5,384 nucleotides of DNA from contig JAFAEZ010000099.1 in NCBI GenBank assembly GCA_023423775.1, positions 1 to 5,384 on the forward strand. Direction: 5' to 3'. The notes below the pieces were generated by a model, which was given only the letters and a program-made list of their open reading frames with translations, searched no databases and was not told the origin of the DNA. Of the stretch, positions 1-5,384 are shown piece by piece (the stretch's first letter is position 1; each line of letters opens with the position of its first letter). The DNA is from Pseudomonadota bacterium. GTDB lineage: Bacteria; Pseudomonadota; Alphaproteobacteria; Sphingomonadales; Sphingomonadaceae. The position numbers and the translations under genes were made by a program.

Positions 1-906
1 GCCTATGAGCGCGCGGCCGAGGAGGCGTTGCGCGCGACCGAGAAGAGGCTCGCGGATGCCGGAGAAGCCTTGTCGATCGCGCGCGAGGCCCGGGCCGGGG
101 CGGTGGCGCGCCACGAGAATCAGGAAAGCCGGCGGATCGAGATGGGCCGCATTTCGGGCGAGCGCTTCGAGTGCCCGCCGCCCTTGCTGCCGGTGCGCCT
201 GGACTTCGACGAGGAGAGCGTCGTCGAGGCGAGCGCGGAATCGGCGAACCTGGAGCGGCTGACCCAGGACCGCGAGCGGATCGGTCCGGTCAACCTCGTC
301 GCCGAGAAGGAACTGGCGGAGCTCGAGGAGGGCCGCACCAATTCCCAGGCCGAGCGCGAGGAACTGGGCCTCGCGATCAATCGCCTGCGCGGGTCGATCG
401 GCAGTTTGAACCGCGAAGGCCGCGCCCGCCTGCTCGCTGCCTTCGAAGCGGTCGACCGCCATTTCCGCAGCCTGTTCACGACCCTGTTCAATGGCGGCCA
501 GGCCCATCTCGAGCTGATCGAATCGGACGACCCGCTCGAGGCCGGCCTCGAGATCATGGCCCAGCCGCCGGGCAAGAAATTGTCGGCGCTGACGCTGCTT
601 TCGGGCGGCGAGCAGGCGCTGACCGCGGTCGCGCTGATCTTCGCTCTGTTCCTCACCAATCCAGCGCCGATCTGCGTGCTCGACGAGGTCGATGCGCCGC
701 TCGACGACGCCAATATCGAGCGCTTCTGCGACCTGCTCGACCGCATGACCGCCGAGACCGACACGCGCTATCTGATCGTGACGCACAATGCAGTGACGAT
801 GAGCCGGATGCACCGCCTGTTCGGAGTCACGATGGTCGAGCGCGGGATCAGCCGGCTGGTCAGCGTCGACCTTGGCGGCGCGGAGCGGTTGCTCGCCGCC
901 GAATAG
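1..906 (+). CDS. smc: Chromosome segregation protein SMC, C-terminal part (5' end outside window)
   Basis: This is the C-terminal end of SMC, the ATPase of the bacterial condensin complex (with ScpA and ScpB), which organises and segregates chromosomes on the nucleoid. The frame is open from base 1 and ends at TAG 904-906, so 301 residues are visible. Visible codons 1 to about 85 are charged, Glu/Arg/Ala-rich coiled coil broken by a Pro-rich stretch (CPPPLLP, 58-64). The family motif RIGPVNL follows. The C-terminal ATPase head then shows FNGGQAHLEL, the ABC signature LSGGEQ (200-205), Walker B with catalytic glutamate ICVLDEVD (224-231), the D-loop APLDDAN (232-238) and the switch histidine in VTHN (260-263). 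All head motifs are intact, with no frameshift. The hinge and N-terminal Walker A half lie upstream. RecN and SbcC are less likely because GPVNL and the DEVDAPLDDAN form are typical of SMC. Confidence 0.95.
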   Translation, partial: AYERAAEEALRATEKRLADAGEALSIAREARAGAVARHENQESRRIEMGRISGERFECPPPLLPVRLDFDEESVVEASAESANLERLTQDRERIGPVNLVAEKELAELEEGRTNSQAEREELGLAINRLRGSIGSLNREGRARLLAAFEAVDRHFRSLFTTLFNGGQAHLELIESDDPLEAGLEIMAQPPGKKLSALTLLSGGEQALTAVALIFALFLTNPAPICVLDEVDAPLDDANIERFCDLLDRMTAETDTRYLIVTHNAVTMSRMHRLFGVTMVERGISRLVSVDLGGAERLLAAE

Positions 907-987
907 GCGATTCTCACAATTCTGCGTTGAACCACTCGCGCTGGTCCGCGATTCTTCCCGTGCCTATTCAGACGCTTGCAGACCAAA

Positions 988-1001
988 TTGCGGGCCCGCA
1001 A
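988..1001. repeat. Perfect 14-bp palindrome TTGCGGGCCCGCAA
   Basis: The arms TTGCGGG (988-994) and CCCGCAA (995-1001) are exact reverse complements with no spacer. The site lies 82-95 bp after the smc stop and 4 bp before the Fur-like palindrome. As RNA it could only form a short stem with a GC loop and has no T-tract, so a dimeric regulator's operator is more likely than an intrinsic terminator. The binding protein is unknown. Confidence 0.5.
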
Positions 1002-1005
1002 CATT

Positions 1006-1030
1006 GCTATTGAGAATAAGTCGCAATAGC
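1006..1030. promoter_or_regulatory. Candidate Fur box (iron-responsive operator)
   Basis: The outer arms GCTATTG (1006-1012) and CAATAGC (1024-1030) are exact reverse complements. Around the centre at 1018, 10 of 12 base pairs are symmetric. The core TGAGAAT-A-AGTCGCA resembles the 7-1-7 Fur consensus TGATAAT-n-ATTATCA, with one mismatched pair inside each half. It lies 45 bp upstream of the receptor ATG and overlaps a weak promoter-like TTGAGA (1010-1015) with TAGACC (1033-1038), so bound repressor would block transcription. Iron-replete repression by Fur is established for receptors of this class; binding here is inferred. Confidence 0.6.
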
Positions 1031-1064
1031 TCTAGACCCCGCCTCACGCAGAACGCGCAGTCTC

Positions 1065-1070
1065 AAGGGG
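1065..1070 (+). promoter_or_regulatory. Ribosome binding site of the siderophore receptor
   Basis: AAGGGG lies 5 nt before the ATG at 1076. It fixes the start, because that ATG also opens a clean signal peptide, whereas earlier in-frame starts would place regulatory DNA inside the coding region. Confidence 0.65.
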
Positions 1071-1075
1071 TCTTC

Positions 1076-3154
1076 ATGTCCATTCGTCCGGTTTCCATCG
1101 CAGCGCTCGCTTGCGCCCTCGCCACGCCCGCTTTCGCTGCGGAGGGCGGCCCAGCCGATTATGCGATGGCCGACCAGATCGTAGTCACCGGCCAGCGCCT
1201 CCAATATGGCGTCGAGCAGACCCGGACCGCGACCAGGACCGATACCGACATCAAGGACATCCCGCAGTCGCTCTCGATCGTGACCGAGGCGCAGATCGAG
1301 GACCAGGCGCTGCGCTCGATCGCCGACATCCTGACTTATGTCCCCGGCGCGATGGCCGGCACCGGCGAAAGCAACCGCGACCAGATCACGCTGCGCGGCA
1401 ACAACACGACCGCCGACTTCTTCGTCGACGGCATCCGCGACGACGCCCAATATTTCCGCGACCTCTACAATGCCGACCGGATCGAGGTGCTGCGCGGGCC
1501 CAATGCGATGATCTTCGGCCGCGGTGGGGGCGGCGGCGTCGTCAACCGCGTCACCAAGCGCGCCAGCCTCGAGCCCTATCGCGAGTTCGCGGTCTCCGGC
1601 GACAGCGAGGGCGGCTATCGCCTCACCGGCGATGTCGACCAGCCGCTCGGCAATGCGGTGGGGGTGCGCGTCAACGGCGTCTATGAGAATGGCGAGAGCT
1701 TCCGCCGCCACGTCGAGCTGGAGCGCTACGGCATAAACCCGACGGTTGGAGTCGAGATCGGCGCCGATACGCGCATCGACCTTTCCTACGAATATCTCCA
1801 CGATCGCCGAACCGCCGATCGCGGCGTGCCCGCTTTTGGAAGTCGGCCGCTGGAGGGCTTCGACCGAGTCTTCTTCGGCAACCCGGAGCTCAGCTTCTCC
1901 GACGCCGACGTGCACCTCGCCACCTTCGCGATCGAGCATCGCCTCGGCGAGAACGTGACGCTGCGCAACCGCACGCAATATGGCCATTACGACAAATTCT
2001 ATCAGAACGTCTTCCCGAGCGACCTGATCGAGGCGACCGAACGTGTCCGCCTCGGCGCCTACAACCAGCGCAGCGACCGCGACAATCTGTTCAGCCAGAC
2101 CGACCTCGTCGTCGAAGGACTCGGCGGCCTTGACCACACTTTGCTGGTCGGGTTCGAATATGGCCGCCAGAAGTCGCGCAACCAGCGCAAGACCGGCAGC
2201 TTCCCGGGCTCGAACGAAGTCCCGCTCGCCGATCCGACCACCGATATCGTGCCGGCCTTCGCCTCGTCCGCGTCCGACGCCAACAACCGCACGCGCGCCA
2301 ACGTCCTCGCTTTCTATGCCCAGGACCAGCTGCGGATCTCGCCGATGTTCGAGATCGTCGCCGGCCTGCGCTACGACCGGTTCGAGCTCGACGTGAACGA
2401 CCTGCGCGGCGCGGGCGCGCGGTTCGAGCGGGTCGACAATCTCCTATCGCCGCGGCTCGGCCTGATCGCCAAGCCGAGCGACAACCTCTCGCTCTACGCC
2501 AGCTACAGCCGCTCCTATCTGCCCTCGTCGGGCGACCAGTTCAGCGCGCTCACCAGCGAAACCGCGGAATTGAAGCCCGAGAAGTTCGACAATTATGAAG
2601 TCGGCGCCAAGTGGGAGCCGATCGACGGCCTGCTCGCGACGATCGCCTTCTACCAGCTCGACCGCACCAACACCCGGGCGGTCGATCCGGTAACCTTGCT
2701 CACCGTCCTCACCGGCGCCCAGCGCAGCCGCGGCATCGAGGTCGGCGTCGAGCGCAACGTCACCGACAAGTGGCAGATCTCGGCAGGCTACGCGCATCAA
2801 AAGGCCGAGATCACCCGCACCACCGCAGCCGCGCCGGAGGGCCGCGAAGTGCCGCTCGTCCCGCTCCACCAATTCTCCTTGTGGAACCGCTACGATTTCA
2901 CCGACGCGTTCGGCCTCGGCCTCGGCGTGGTCGCGCGCACCAAATCCTATTCGTCGATCAGCAATGCGGTAACGCTGCCTGGCTACACTCGCGTCGATGC
3001 GGCGCTCTTCTACCAGCTGGCCGAAGGCATCGAGGCTCAGCTCAACGTTGAGAACCTGTTCGGCCGCGACTATTTCGCCACCGCGCACAGCGACAACAAT
3101 ATCGCCCCGGGGGCTCCCACCACCGCCCGGGCGACATTGCGCTTCACCTTCTAG
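1076..3154 (+). CDS. TonB-dependent siderophore receptor, catecholate (Fiu-like) type
   Basis: This is a 692-residue outer-membrane receptor that would bind an iron-siderophore and import it with energy from TonB-ExbB-ExbD. Residues 1-21 form a signal peptide (cleavage after PAFA). The TonB box-like DQIVVTG (33-39) follows closely, so there is no N-terminal signalling domain of the FecA type. The plug runs from about 55 to 165: DIPQSLSIVT (61-70), the LRGNN region (106-110), FFVDGIRDDAQYFRDLYNADRI, then IEVLRGPNAMIFGRG (136-150) ending in a Gly run and VVNRVTK. The 22-strand barrel region contains LSPRLGL (457-463) and LKPEKFDNYEVGAKWE (499-514). The C-terminal NLFGRDYF (660-667), DNNIAPGAP and terminal Phe 692 are typical insertion signals. 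Plug wording and length fit the Fiu/TIGR01783 siderophore class rather than vitamin B12 or sugar receptors. The exact ligand cannot be read from sequence. The frame is intact, and an iron operator sits upstream. Confidence 0.93.
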   Translation: MSIRPVSIAALACALATPAFAAEGGPADYAMADQIVVTGQRLQYGVEQTRTATRTDTDIKDIPQSLSIVTEAQIEDQALRSIADILTYVPGAMAGTGESNRDQITLRGNNTTADFFVDGIRDDAQYFRDLYNADRIEVLRGPNAMIFGRGGGGGVVNRVTKRASLEPYREFAVSGDSEGGYRLTGDVDQPLGNAVGVRVNGVYENGESFRRHVELERYGINPTVGVEIGADTRIDLSYEYLHDRRTADRGVPAFGSRPLEGFDRVFFGNPELSFSDADVHLATFAIEHRLGENVTLRNRTQYGHYDKFYQNVFPSDLIEATERVRLGAYNQRSDRDNLFSQTDLVVEGLGGLDHTLLVGFEYGRQKSRNQRKTGSFPGSNEVPLADPTTDIVPAFASSASDANNRTRANVLAFYAQDQLRISPMFEIVAGLRYDRFELDVNDLRGAGARFERVDNLLSPRLGLIAKPSDNLSLYASYSRSYLPSSGDQFSALTSETAELKPEKFDNYEVGAKWEPIDGLLATIAFYQLDRTNTRAVDPVTLLTVLTGAQRSRGIEVGVERNVTDKWQISAGYAHQKAEITRTTAAAPEGREVPLVPLHQFSLWNRYDFTDAFGLGLGVVARTKSYSSISNAVTLPGYTRVDAALFYQLAEGIEAQLNVENLFGRDYFATAHSDNNIAPGAPTTARATLRFTF

Positions 3155-3176
3155 GCCCGCGCGCGAGGCCGGGCCT
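3153..3176. terminator. Candidate bidirectional terminator between convergent genes
   Basis: AGGCCCG (3153-3159) pairs perfectly with CGGGCCT (3170-3176) around a 10-nt loop. The stem takes in the last two bases of the receptor's TAG and the final base of the SIMPL gene's TAA on the other strand. It is the only strong structure in the 21-bp convergent gap, so shared termination is plausible. Neither side has a T-run, which lowers confidence in an intrinsic mechanism. Confidence 0.45.
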
Positions 3177-3889
3177 TACTCCAGCTCGAAGCTGACCGAG
3201 AGGGTGGTGGCGAGCGATTGCTCGCCGGGCACGATCTTGGTCGAGGCGTCCTGCGCGGCTTCCATCCGCATCACCGGCATCGGGTAAGGCGGCGCCATCG
3301 ATCCGCTTTCGCTGATCGAGAGGATCCGCTTGACGCGCTTGCCCAGCGCCCGGGCATAGGTTTCGGCGCGGGCGCGGGCGCTGGTCAGCGCCTTCTGGCG
3401 CGCCTCGTCCAACGCCTGCTCGGGCTTGTCGATGCTGAGCATCGGGCCGTTGATCTGGTTGGCGCCCTGCGCGACCAGAGCGTCGAGGATGGCGCCGGTC
3501 TCCTTGATGTCGCGGAACTTGACCGTGACTTCGTTGCTCGCGCGGTAGCCGGTGAGGACCGGCGGCTGGTTTTCCTGGTAGCGATATTCCGGATTGAGAT
3601 TGATCGAGCTGGTCTGGATGTCGCGCTCGGCGACGCCGGCGCGGCGCAGCGCGGCGACGACGCGGTTCATGCGCTCCGCATTCTGGGCGATCGCCGCGGT
3701 CGCGGTCGGCGCCAACGTCACCACGCCGGCATTGATCCGGGCGATGTCGGGGACGCGCGAGACCTCGCCGGTCGCGACAACGTCCAGCCTCGTGCCCGAG
3801 ATCGACTGGACCGGCACCATCTCCTGCGCGGCCGCAGCGGCGGGGAAGCTGAGAGCCAGCAGTGAAGCCAGGGCGAAGGGTCGGATCAT
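3176..3889 (-). CDS. Secreted SIMPL-domain (DUF541) protein, YggE/BP26-like
   Basis: This is a 237-residue periplasmic or surface protein of the SIMPL family (PF04402), which includes E. coli YggE and Brucella BP26. No enzymatic reaction is firmly established for the family; oxidative-stress links and oligomerisation have been reported. Residues 1-21 form a signal peptide (RPF then a Leu/Ala core, cleavage before QEM). The domain starts with the hallmark ATGEVSRVPDIARINAGV (39-56). It continues with VAERDIQTSSINLNPEY (86-102), GYRASNEVTVKFRD (114-127) and NQINGPMLSID (145-155). The C-terminal helix and strand region has ARAETYARALGKRVKRILSISE (174-195) and ends in a strand, TTLSVSFELE. Length matches the family and the frame is intact. 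There are no cysteines. The start is supported by GGAGAG 6 nt upstream. It converges with the siderophore receptor and diverges from the efflux adaptor, so it is probably monocistronic on this side. Confidence 0.92.
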   Translation of the reverse strand: MIRPFALASLLALSFPAAAAAQEMVPVQSISGTRLDVVATGEVSRVPDIARINAGVVTLAPTATAAIAQNAERMNRVVAALRRAGVAERDIQTSSINLNPEYRYQENQPPVLTGYRASNEVTVKFRDIKETGAILDALVAQGANQINGPMLSIDKPEQALDEARQKALTSARARAETYARALGKRVKRILSISESGSMAPPYPMPVMRMEAAQDASTKIVPGEQSLATTLSVSFELE

Positions 3890-3895
3890 TTCTTG

Positions 3896-3901
3896 CTCTC
3901 C
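3896..3901 (-). promoter_or_regulatory. Ribosome binding site of the SIMPL gene
   Basis: On the minus strand GGAGAG lies 6 nt before the ATG whose first base is 3889. Good match and spacing support that start codon. Confidence 0.65.
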
Positions 3902-3955
3902 ATTTGAGATAGATCGCCTTCTAACGCCGGCTTGGCTGGACGGTTGCTGAACGTT

Positions 3956-3965
3956 ACGGCGCCGT
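3956..3965. repeat. Perfect 10-bp palindrome ACGGCGCCGT
   Basis: The two halves ACGGC and GCCGT are exact reverse complements. The site is 67-76 bp upstream of the SIMPL start on the minus strand, a position suited to a regulator of that gene. A palindrome this short and GC-rich can also arise by chance. Confidence 0.35.
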
Positions 3966-4013
3966 GCCCCTATTCATCTTGGGGTAATGGCGTCTCGCTA
4001 GGCTTTGGTATAA

Positions 4014-4028
4014 GGGGCGCTGCGCCCC
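4014..4028. repeat. 15-bp palindrome GGGGCGC-T-GCGCCCC
   Basis: The arms GGGGCGC (4014-4020) and GCGCCCC (4022-4028) are perfect reverse complements around a single T. The site directly follows a -10-like TATAAG (4009-4014) and is about 115 bp upstream of the adaptor start. It could be an operator for the efflux gene or an RNA hairpin in a leader. No T-run follows, so a terminator is less likely. Confidence 0.45.
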
Positions 4029-4064
4029 ACGGGGCCGGACCAGTGGATCCAGTGAATATAGAGC

Positions 4065-4093
4065 TTGAGGCGGGTGCCTTATTCGGCTAATAC
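4065..4093 (+). promoter_or_regulatory. Possible promoter of the efflux adaptor gene
   Basis: TTGAGG (4065-4070) and TAATAC (4088-4093) are 17 bp apart, matching 4 and 3 positions of the vegetative -35 and -10 consensus. They would give a leader of about 40 nt before ATG 4142. The match is weak, and TATAAG at 4009-4014 is an alternative -10. Confidence 0.25.
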
Positions 4094-4141
4094 AGTCGCA
4101 GCGGCAACAGCCGGCCCAGCGGTGTGGGGACAATGAAGACT

Positions 4142-5341
4142 ATGAATTTCGAAACGGCCAAATGGGGACGCGGGGCGCTCGAGGGCGAGGTCGTCGACGA
4201 AGAAATCCTGCGCGCGCGCCGCAAGCGGCGCAACATCCTCATCGCGGCTGTCGTCGCGGTGCTGATCGCGGGCGTGGCGATCGTCATGCTGATGGGCGGC
4301 GACAAGCCGGCGCCGGCTGCGGCCGGAGGTGCGGCCAAGGGCGGCGAATCGGTGCCCGCGGTCAGCGTCATCGTTCCGGGCCGCCATCAGGTTGCCACCA
4401 CGATCTCGGCCAACGGCACGCTCGCCGCGCGCCGCGACATGCCGGTCGGCGTGTCGGGCGAGGGCGGCATGGTCACGCGCGTCCTGGTCGAGCCCGGCCA
4501 GTGGGTCGGCGCCGGCCAGACGCTTGCCGTCATCGAGCGGTCGGTCCAGTCGCAGGAGGCGCAGCAGCTCGCCGCCAGCATCGAAGTGGCCCGCGCCGAC
4601 GCCCGGCTCGCGCAGCAGGAGCTGGACCGCGCCCAGGCGTTGGTGTCGCGCGGCTTCGTGTCCAAGGCCGATGTCGAGCGCCGTGTCGCGACCCGCGACG
4701 CCGCCAATGCCCGCGTCCGCGTCGCCCAGGCGCAGCTCGGCCAGACCCGCGCCCGCATCGGACGGCTGGACGTCCGGGCGCCGGCCGCCGGCCTCGTCCT
4801 CGCGCGGATGGTCGAACCGGGCCAGGTTGTGAGCGCCGGATCGGGCGCGCTGTTCCGCGTCGCCATGGGCGGCGAGATGGAGCTCAAGGCGCGCCTGTCG
4901 CAGGAAGATCTCGCCCGCATCCATATCGGCGTGCCCGCGACGGTGACTCCGGTCGGCTCGAGCCGGACCTTCACCGGCAAGGTGTGGCAGGTCTCGCCGG
5001 TGATCGACCCGGTCAACCGCCAGGGCGAGGCGCGCATTGCGCTCGCCTACGATCCGCTGCTGCGGCCGGGCGGCTTCGCCGGCGCCGATCTGGTCGCCGG
5101 CCAGATGGATGCGCCGATGCTGCCGGAATCGGCGGTGCAGAGCGATAGCAAGGGCAATTTCGTCTACGTGATCGGTGCCGACAACAAGGTCGTGCGCCGG
5201 GACGTCAAGGTCGGTCAGGTGGCCGATGCCGGGGTTCCGATCATCGACGGCCTCGCCGGCAATGAGCGGGTCGTCCAGTCGGCCGGCGCCTTCCTCAATC
5301 CCGGCGACAAGGTGCGGCCGGTGCGGGCCGCCGCGCGCTGA
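4142..5341 (+). CDS. RND efflux pump periplasmic adaptor (membrane fusion protein, HlyD/AcrA family)
   Basis: This is a 399-residue adaptor that would link an inner-membrane RND transporter to an outer-membrane channel for export of drugs, metals or other toxic compounds. An acidic cytoplasmic tail (1-23) and RARRKRR (24-30) precede one membrane helix (31-51). There is no lipobox cysteine, so it is helix-anchored. A Gly/Ala/Pro linker follows. The first lipoyl half includes VLVEPGQWVGAGQTLAVIE (114-132). The Ala/Gln/Arg-rich coiled-coil hairpin spans about 136-208 and contains the turn VSRGFVSKADVE. The second lipoyl half is DVRAPAAGLVLARMVEPGQ (from 210). The beta-barrel has VSPVIDPVNRQGEARIAL and RPGGFAGADLV, and a membrane-proximal domain ends in FLNPGDKVRPV. 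Starts at GTG 4124 and ATG 4133 are in frame. I prefer 4142 because MNFET resembles relatives' N-termini and GGGGA (4126-4130) sits only 2 nt before 4133, although 11 nt before 4142 is also not ideal. The substrate cannot be inferred, and the transporter gene would lie beyond the edge, if linked. Confidence 0.92.
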   Translation: MNFETAKWGRGALEGEVVDEEILRARRKRRNILIAAVVAVLIAGVAIVMLMGGDKPAPAAAGGAAKGGESVPAVSVIVPGRHQVATTISANGTLAARRDMPVGVSGEGGMVTRVLVEPGQWVGAGQTLAVIERSVQSQEAQQLAASIEVARADARLAQQELDRAQALVSRGFVSKADVERRVATRDAANARVRVAQAQLGQTRARIGRLDVRAPAAGLVLARMVEPGQVVSAGSGALFRVAMGGEMELKARLSQEDLARIHIGVPATVTPVGSSRTFTGKVWQVSPVIDPVNRQGEARIALAYDPLLRPGGFAGADLVAGQMDAPMLPESAVQSDSKGNFVYVIGADNKVVRRDVKVGQVADAGVPIIDGLAGNERVVQSAGAFLNPGDKVRPVRAAAR

Positions 5342-5353
5342 GACCGATGCCGA

Positions 5354-5380
5354 CGGCGGCGCCGCGCAGCGGTGCCGCCG
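5354..5380 (+). terminator. Strong hairpin after the efflux adaptor gene, candidate terminator
   Basis: Bases 5354-5365 pair with 5369-5380 to form a 12-bp stem (11 Watson-Crick pairs and one G-U) with a 3-nt loop GCA. It starts 12 nt after the TGA at 5339-5341. This is the strongest secondary structure I found outside coding sequence. The window ends 4 nt later, so whether a T-run follows is unknown. It may instead be an intercistronic stem ahead of a transporter gene. Confidence 0.5.
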
Positions 5381-5384
5381 GGCG

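Larger units (their letters stand above)
907..1075 (+). other. Intergenic control region between smc and the siderophore receptor
   Basis: This 169-bp gap is less GC-rich than the genes around it. It carries the perfect palindrome at 988-1001, the Fur-like palindrome at 1006-1030 and a ribosome binding site at 1065-1070. The receptor's reading frame stays open back to about 872, inside smc, but this stretch reads as regulatory DNA and the encoded residues are not signal-peptide-like. No hairpin followed by a T-run is visible, so how smc transcription ends here is unclear. Confidence 0.7.
3890..4141. other. Divergent control region between the SIMPL gene and the efflux adaptor
   Basis: About 250 bp separate the two divergent starts, and no coding frame here looks genuine. 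The stretch holds the SIMPL ribosome binding site, a 10-bp palindrome (3956-3965), a 15-bp palindrome (4014-4028), two copies of CCAGTG 9 bp apart (4040-4045 and 4049-4054), and weak promoter-like sequences such as TATAAG at 4009-4014 with no good -35 partner. Both promoters must lie here. Confidence 0.6.

Noticed and set aside
910..916. ATTCTCA, a Fur half-site-like heptamer just after smc
   Set aside because: No matching second half is present at the correct spacing, so it does not form an operator.
901..969. 8-bp inverted repeat GAATAGGC (901-908) and GCCTATTC (962-969)
   Set aside because: The arms are 53 nt apart and the first overlaps the smc stop codon; no T-run follows. It could occur by chance and does not make a convincing terminator.
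872..1075. N-terminal extension of the receptor to an upstream in-frame start
   Set aside because: It would overlap smc, put the Fur-like operator inside the coding sequence, and bury the signal peptide that begins at ATG 1076.
1007..2137. Long minus-strand open frame (376 codons) opposite the receptor plug
   Set aside because: It is antisense to a well-recognised receptor, shows no family motif, and has the Val/Ala/Asp/Glu/Arg-rich composition typical of a shadow of high-GC third positions. The same holds for the minus-strand frame at 2444-3088.
3218..3865. Plus-strand open frame (215 codons) opposite the SIMPL gene
   Set aside because: Arg/Asp/Ala-rich shadow composition without motifs; the minus strand encodes a complete SIMPL protein with signal peptide and ribosome binding site.
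4079..4924. Minus-strand open frame (281 codons) opposite the efflux adaptor
   Set aside because: Low-complexity Ala/Arg/Asp/His-rich translation with no recognisable domain; it is the shadow of the adaptor gene and crosses its control region.
5347..5384. Possible start of a next gene at ATG 5347 (MPTAAPRSG...)
   Set aside because: No ribosome binding site, only 12 full codons are visible, and the stretch is occupied by the strong hairpin; it does not resemble the usual RND permease N-terminus.

Overview
The window is ordinary, high-GC, densely coded bacterial chromosome with four protein genes. Two long antisense open frames over the receptor gene and many shadow frames elsewhere reflect strong G/C bias at third codon positions. 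Codon bias, an SMC protein of the alphaproteobacterial type, a catecholate-type TonB receptor and an MNFET-type N-terminus on the efflux adaptor together suggest an alphaproteobacterium, probably of the Sphingomonadales (Sphingomonas or a relative). That assignment is inference from protein style, not a database match. No tRNA, rRNA, CRISPR array, insertion sequence, transposase or phage gene is visible.

Layout: (1) 1-906, plus strand: the C-terminal 301 residues of the chromosome-segregation ATPase SMC, entering from the left edge. (2) 907-1075: a 169-bp regulatory gap holding two palindromes, one of them a good candidate Fur (iron) operator. (3) 1076-3154, plus strand: a complete TonB-dependent siderophore receptor of the Fiu-like catecholate class. 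(4) 3155-3175: a very short convergent gap whose hairpin spans both stop codons. (5) 3176-3889, minus strand: a complete secreted SIMPL-domain (DUF541, YggE/BP26-like) protein. (6) 3890-4141: a divergent control region of about 250 bp with two GC palindromes. (7) 4142-5341, plus strand: a membrane-anchored periplasmic adaptor of an RND-type efflux pump, followed by a very strong hairpin near the right edge.

The genes do not form one operon. The receptor stands alone under its probable iron-responsive control. It would bind an iron-siderophore at the outer membrane and import it using TonB energy. SIMPL and the adaptor are divergently transcribed and could share regulation, but nothing in the sequence proves a joint function. 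I see no evidence of a new multi-gene system. The observations most worth following up are non-coding: the iron operator with its neighbouring perfect palindrome, the stop-codon-spanning convergent hairpin, and the 12-bp stem after the adaptor gene.
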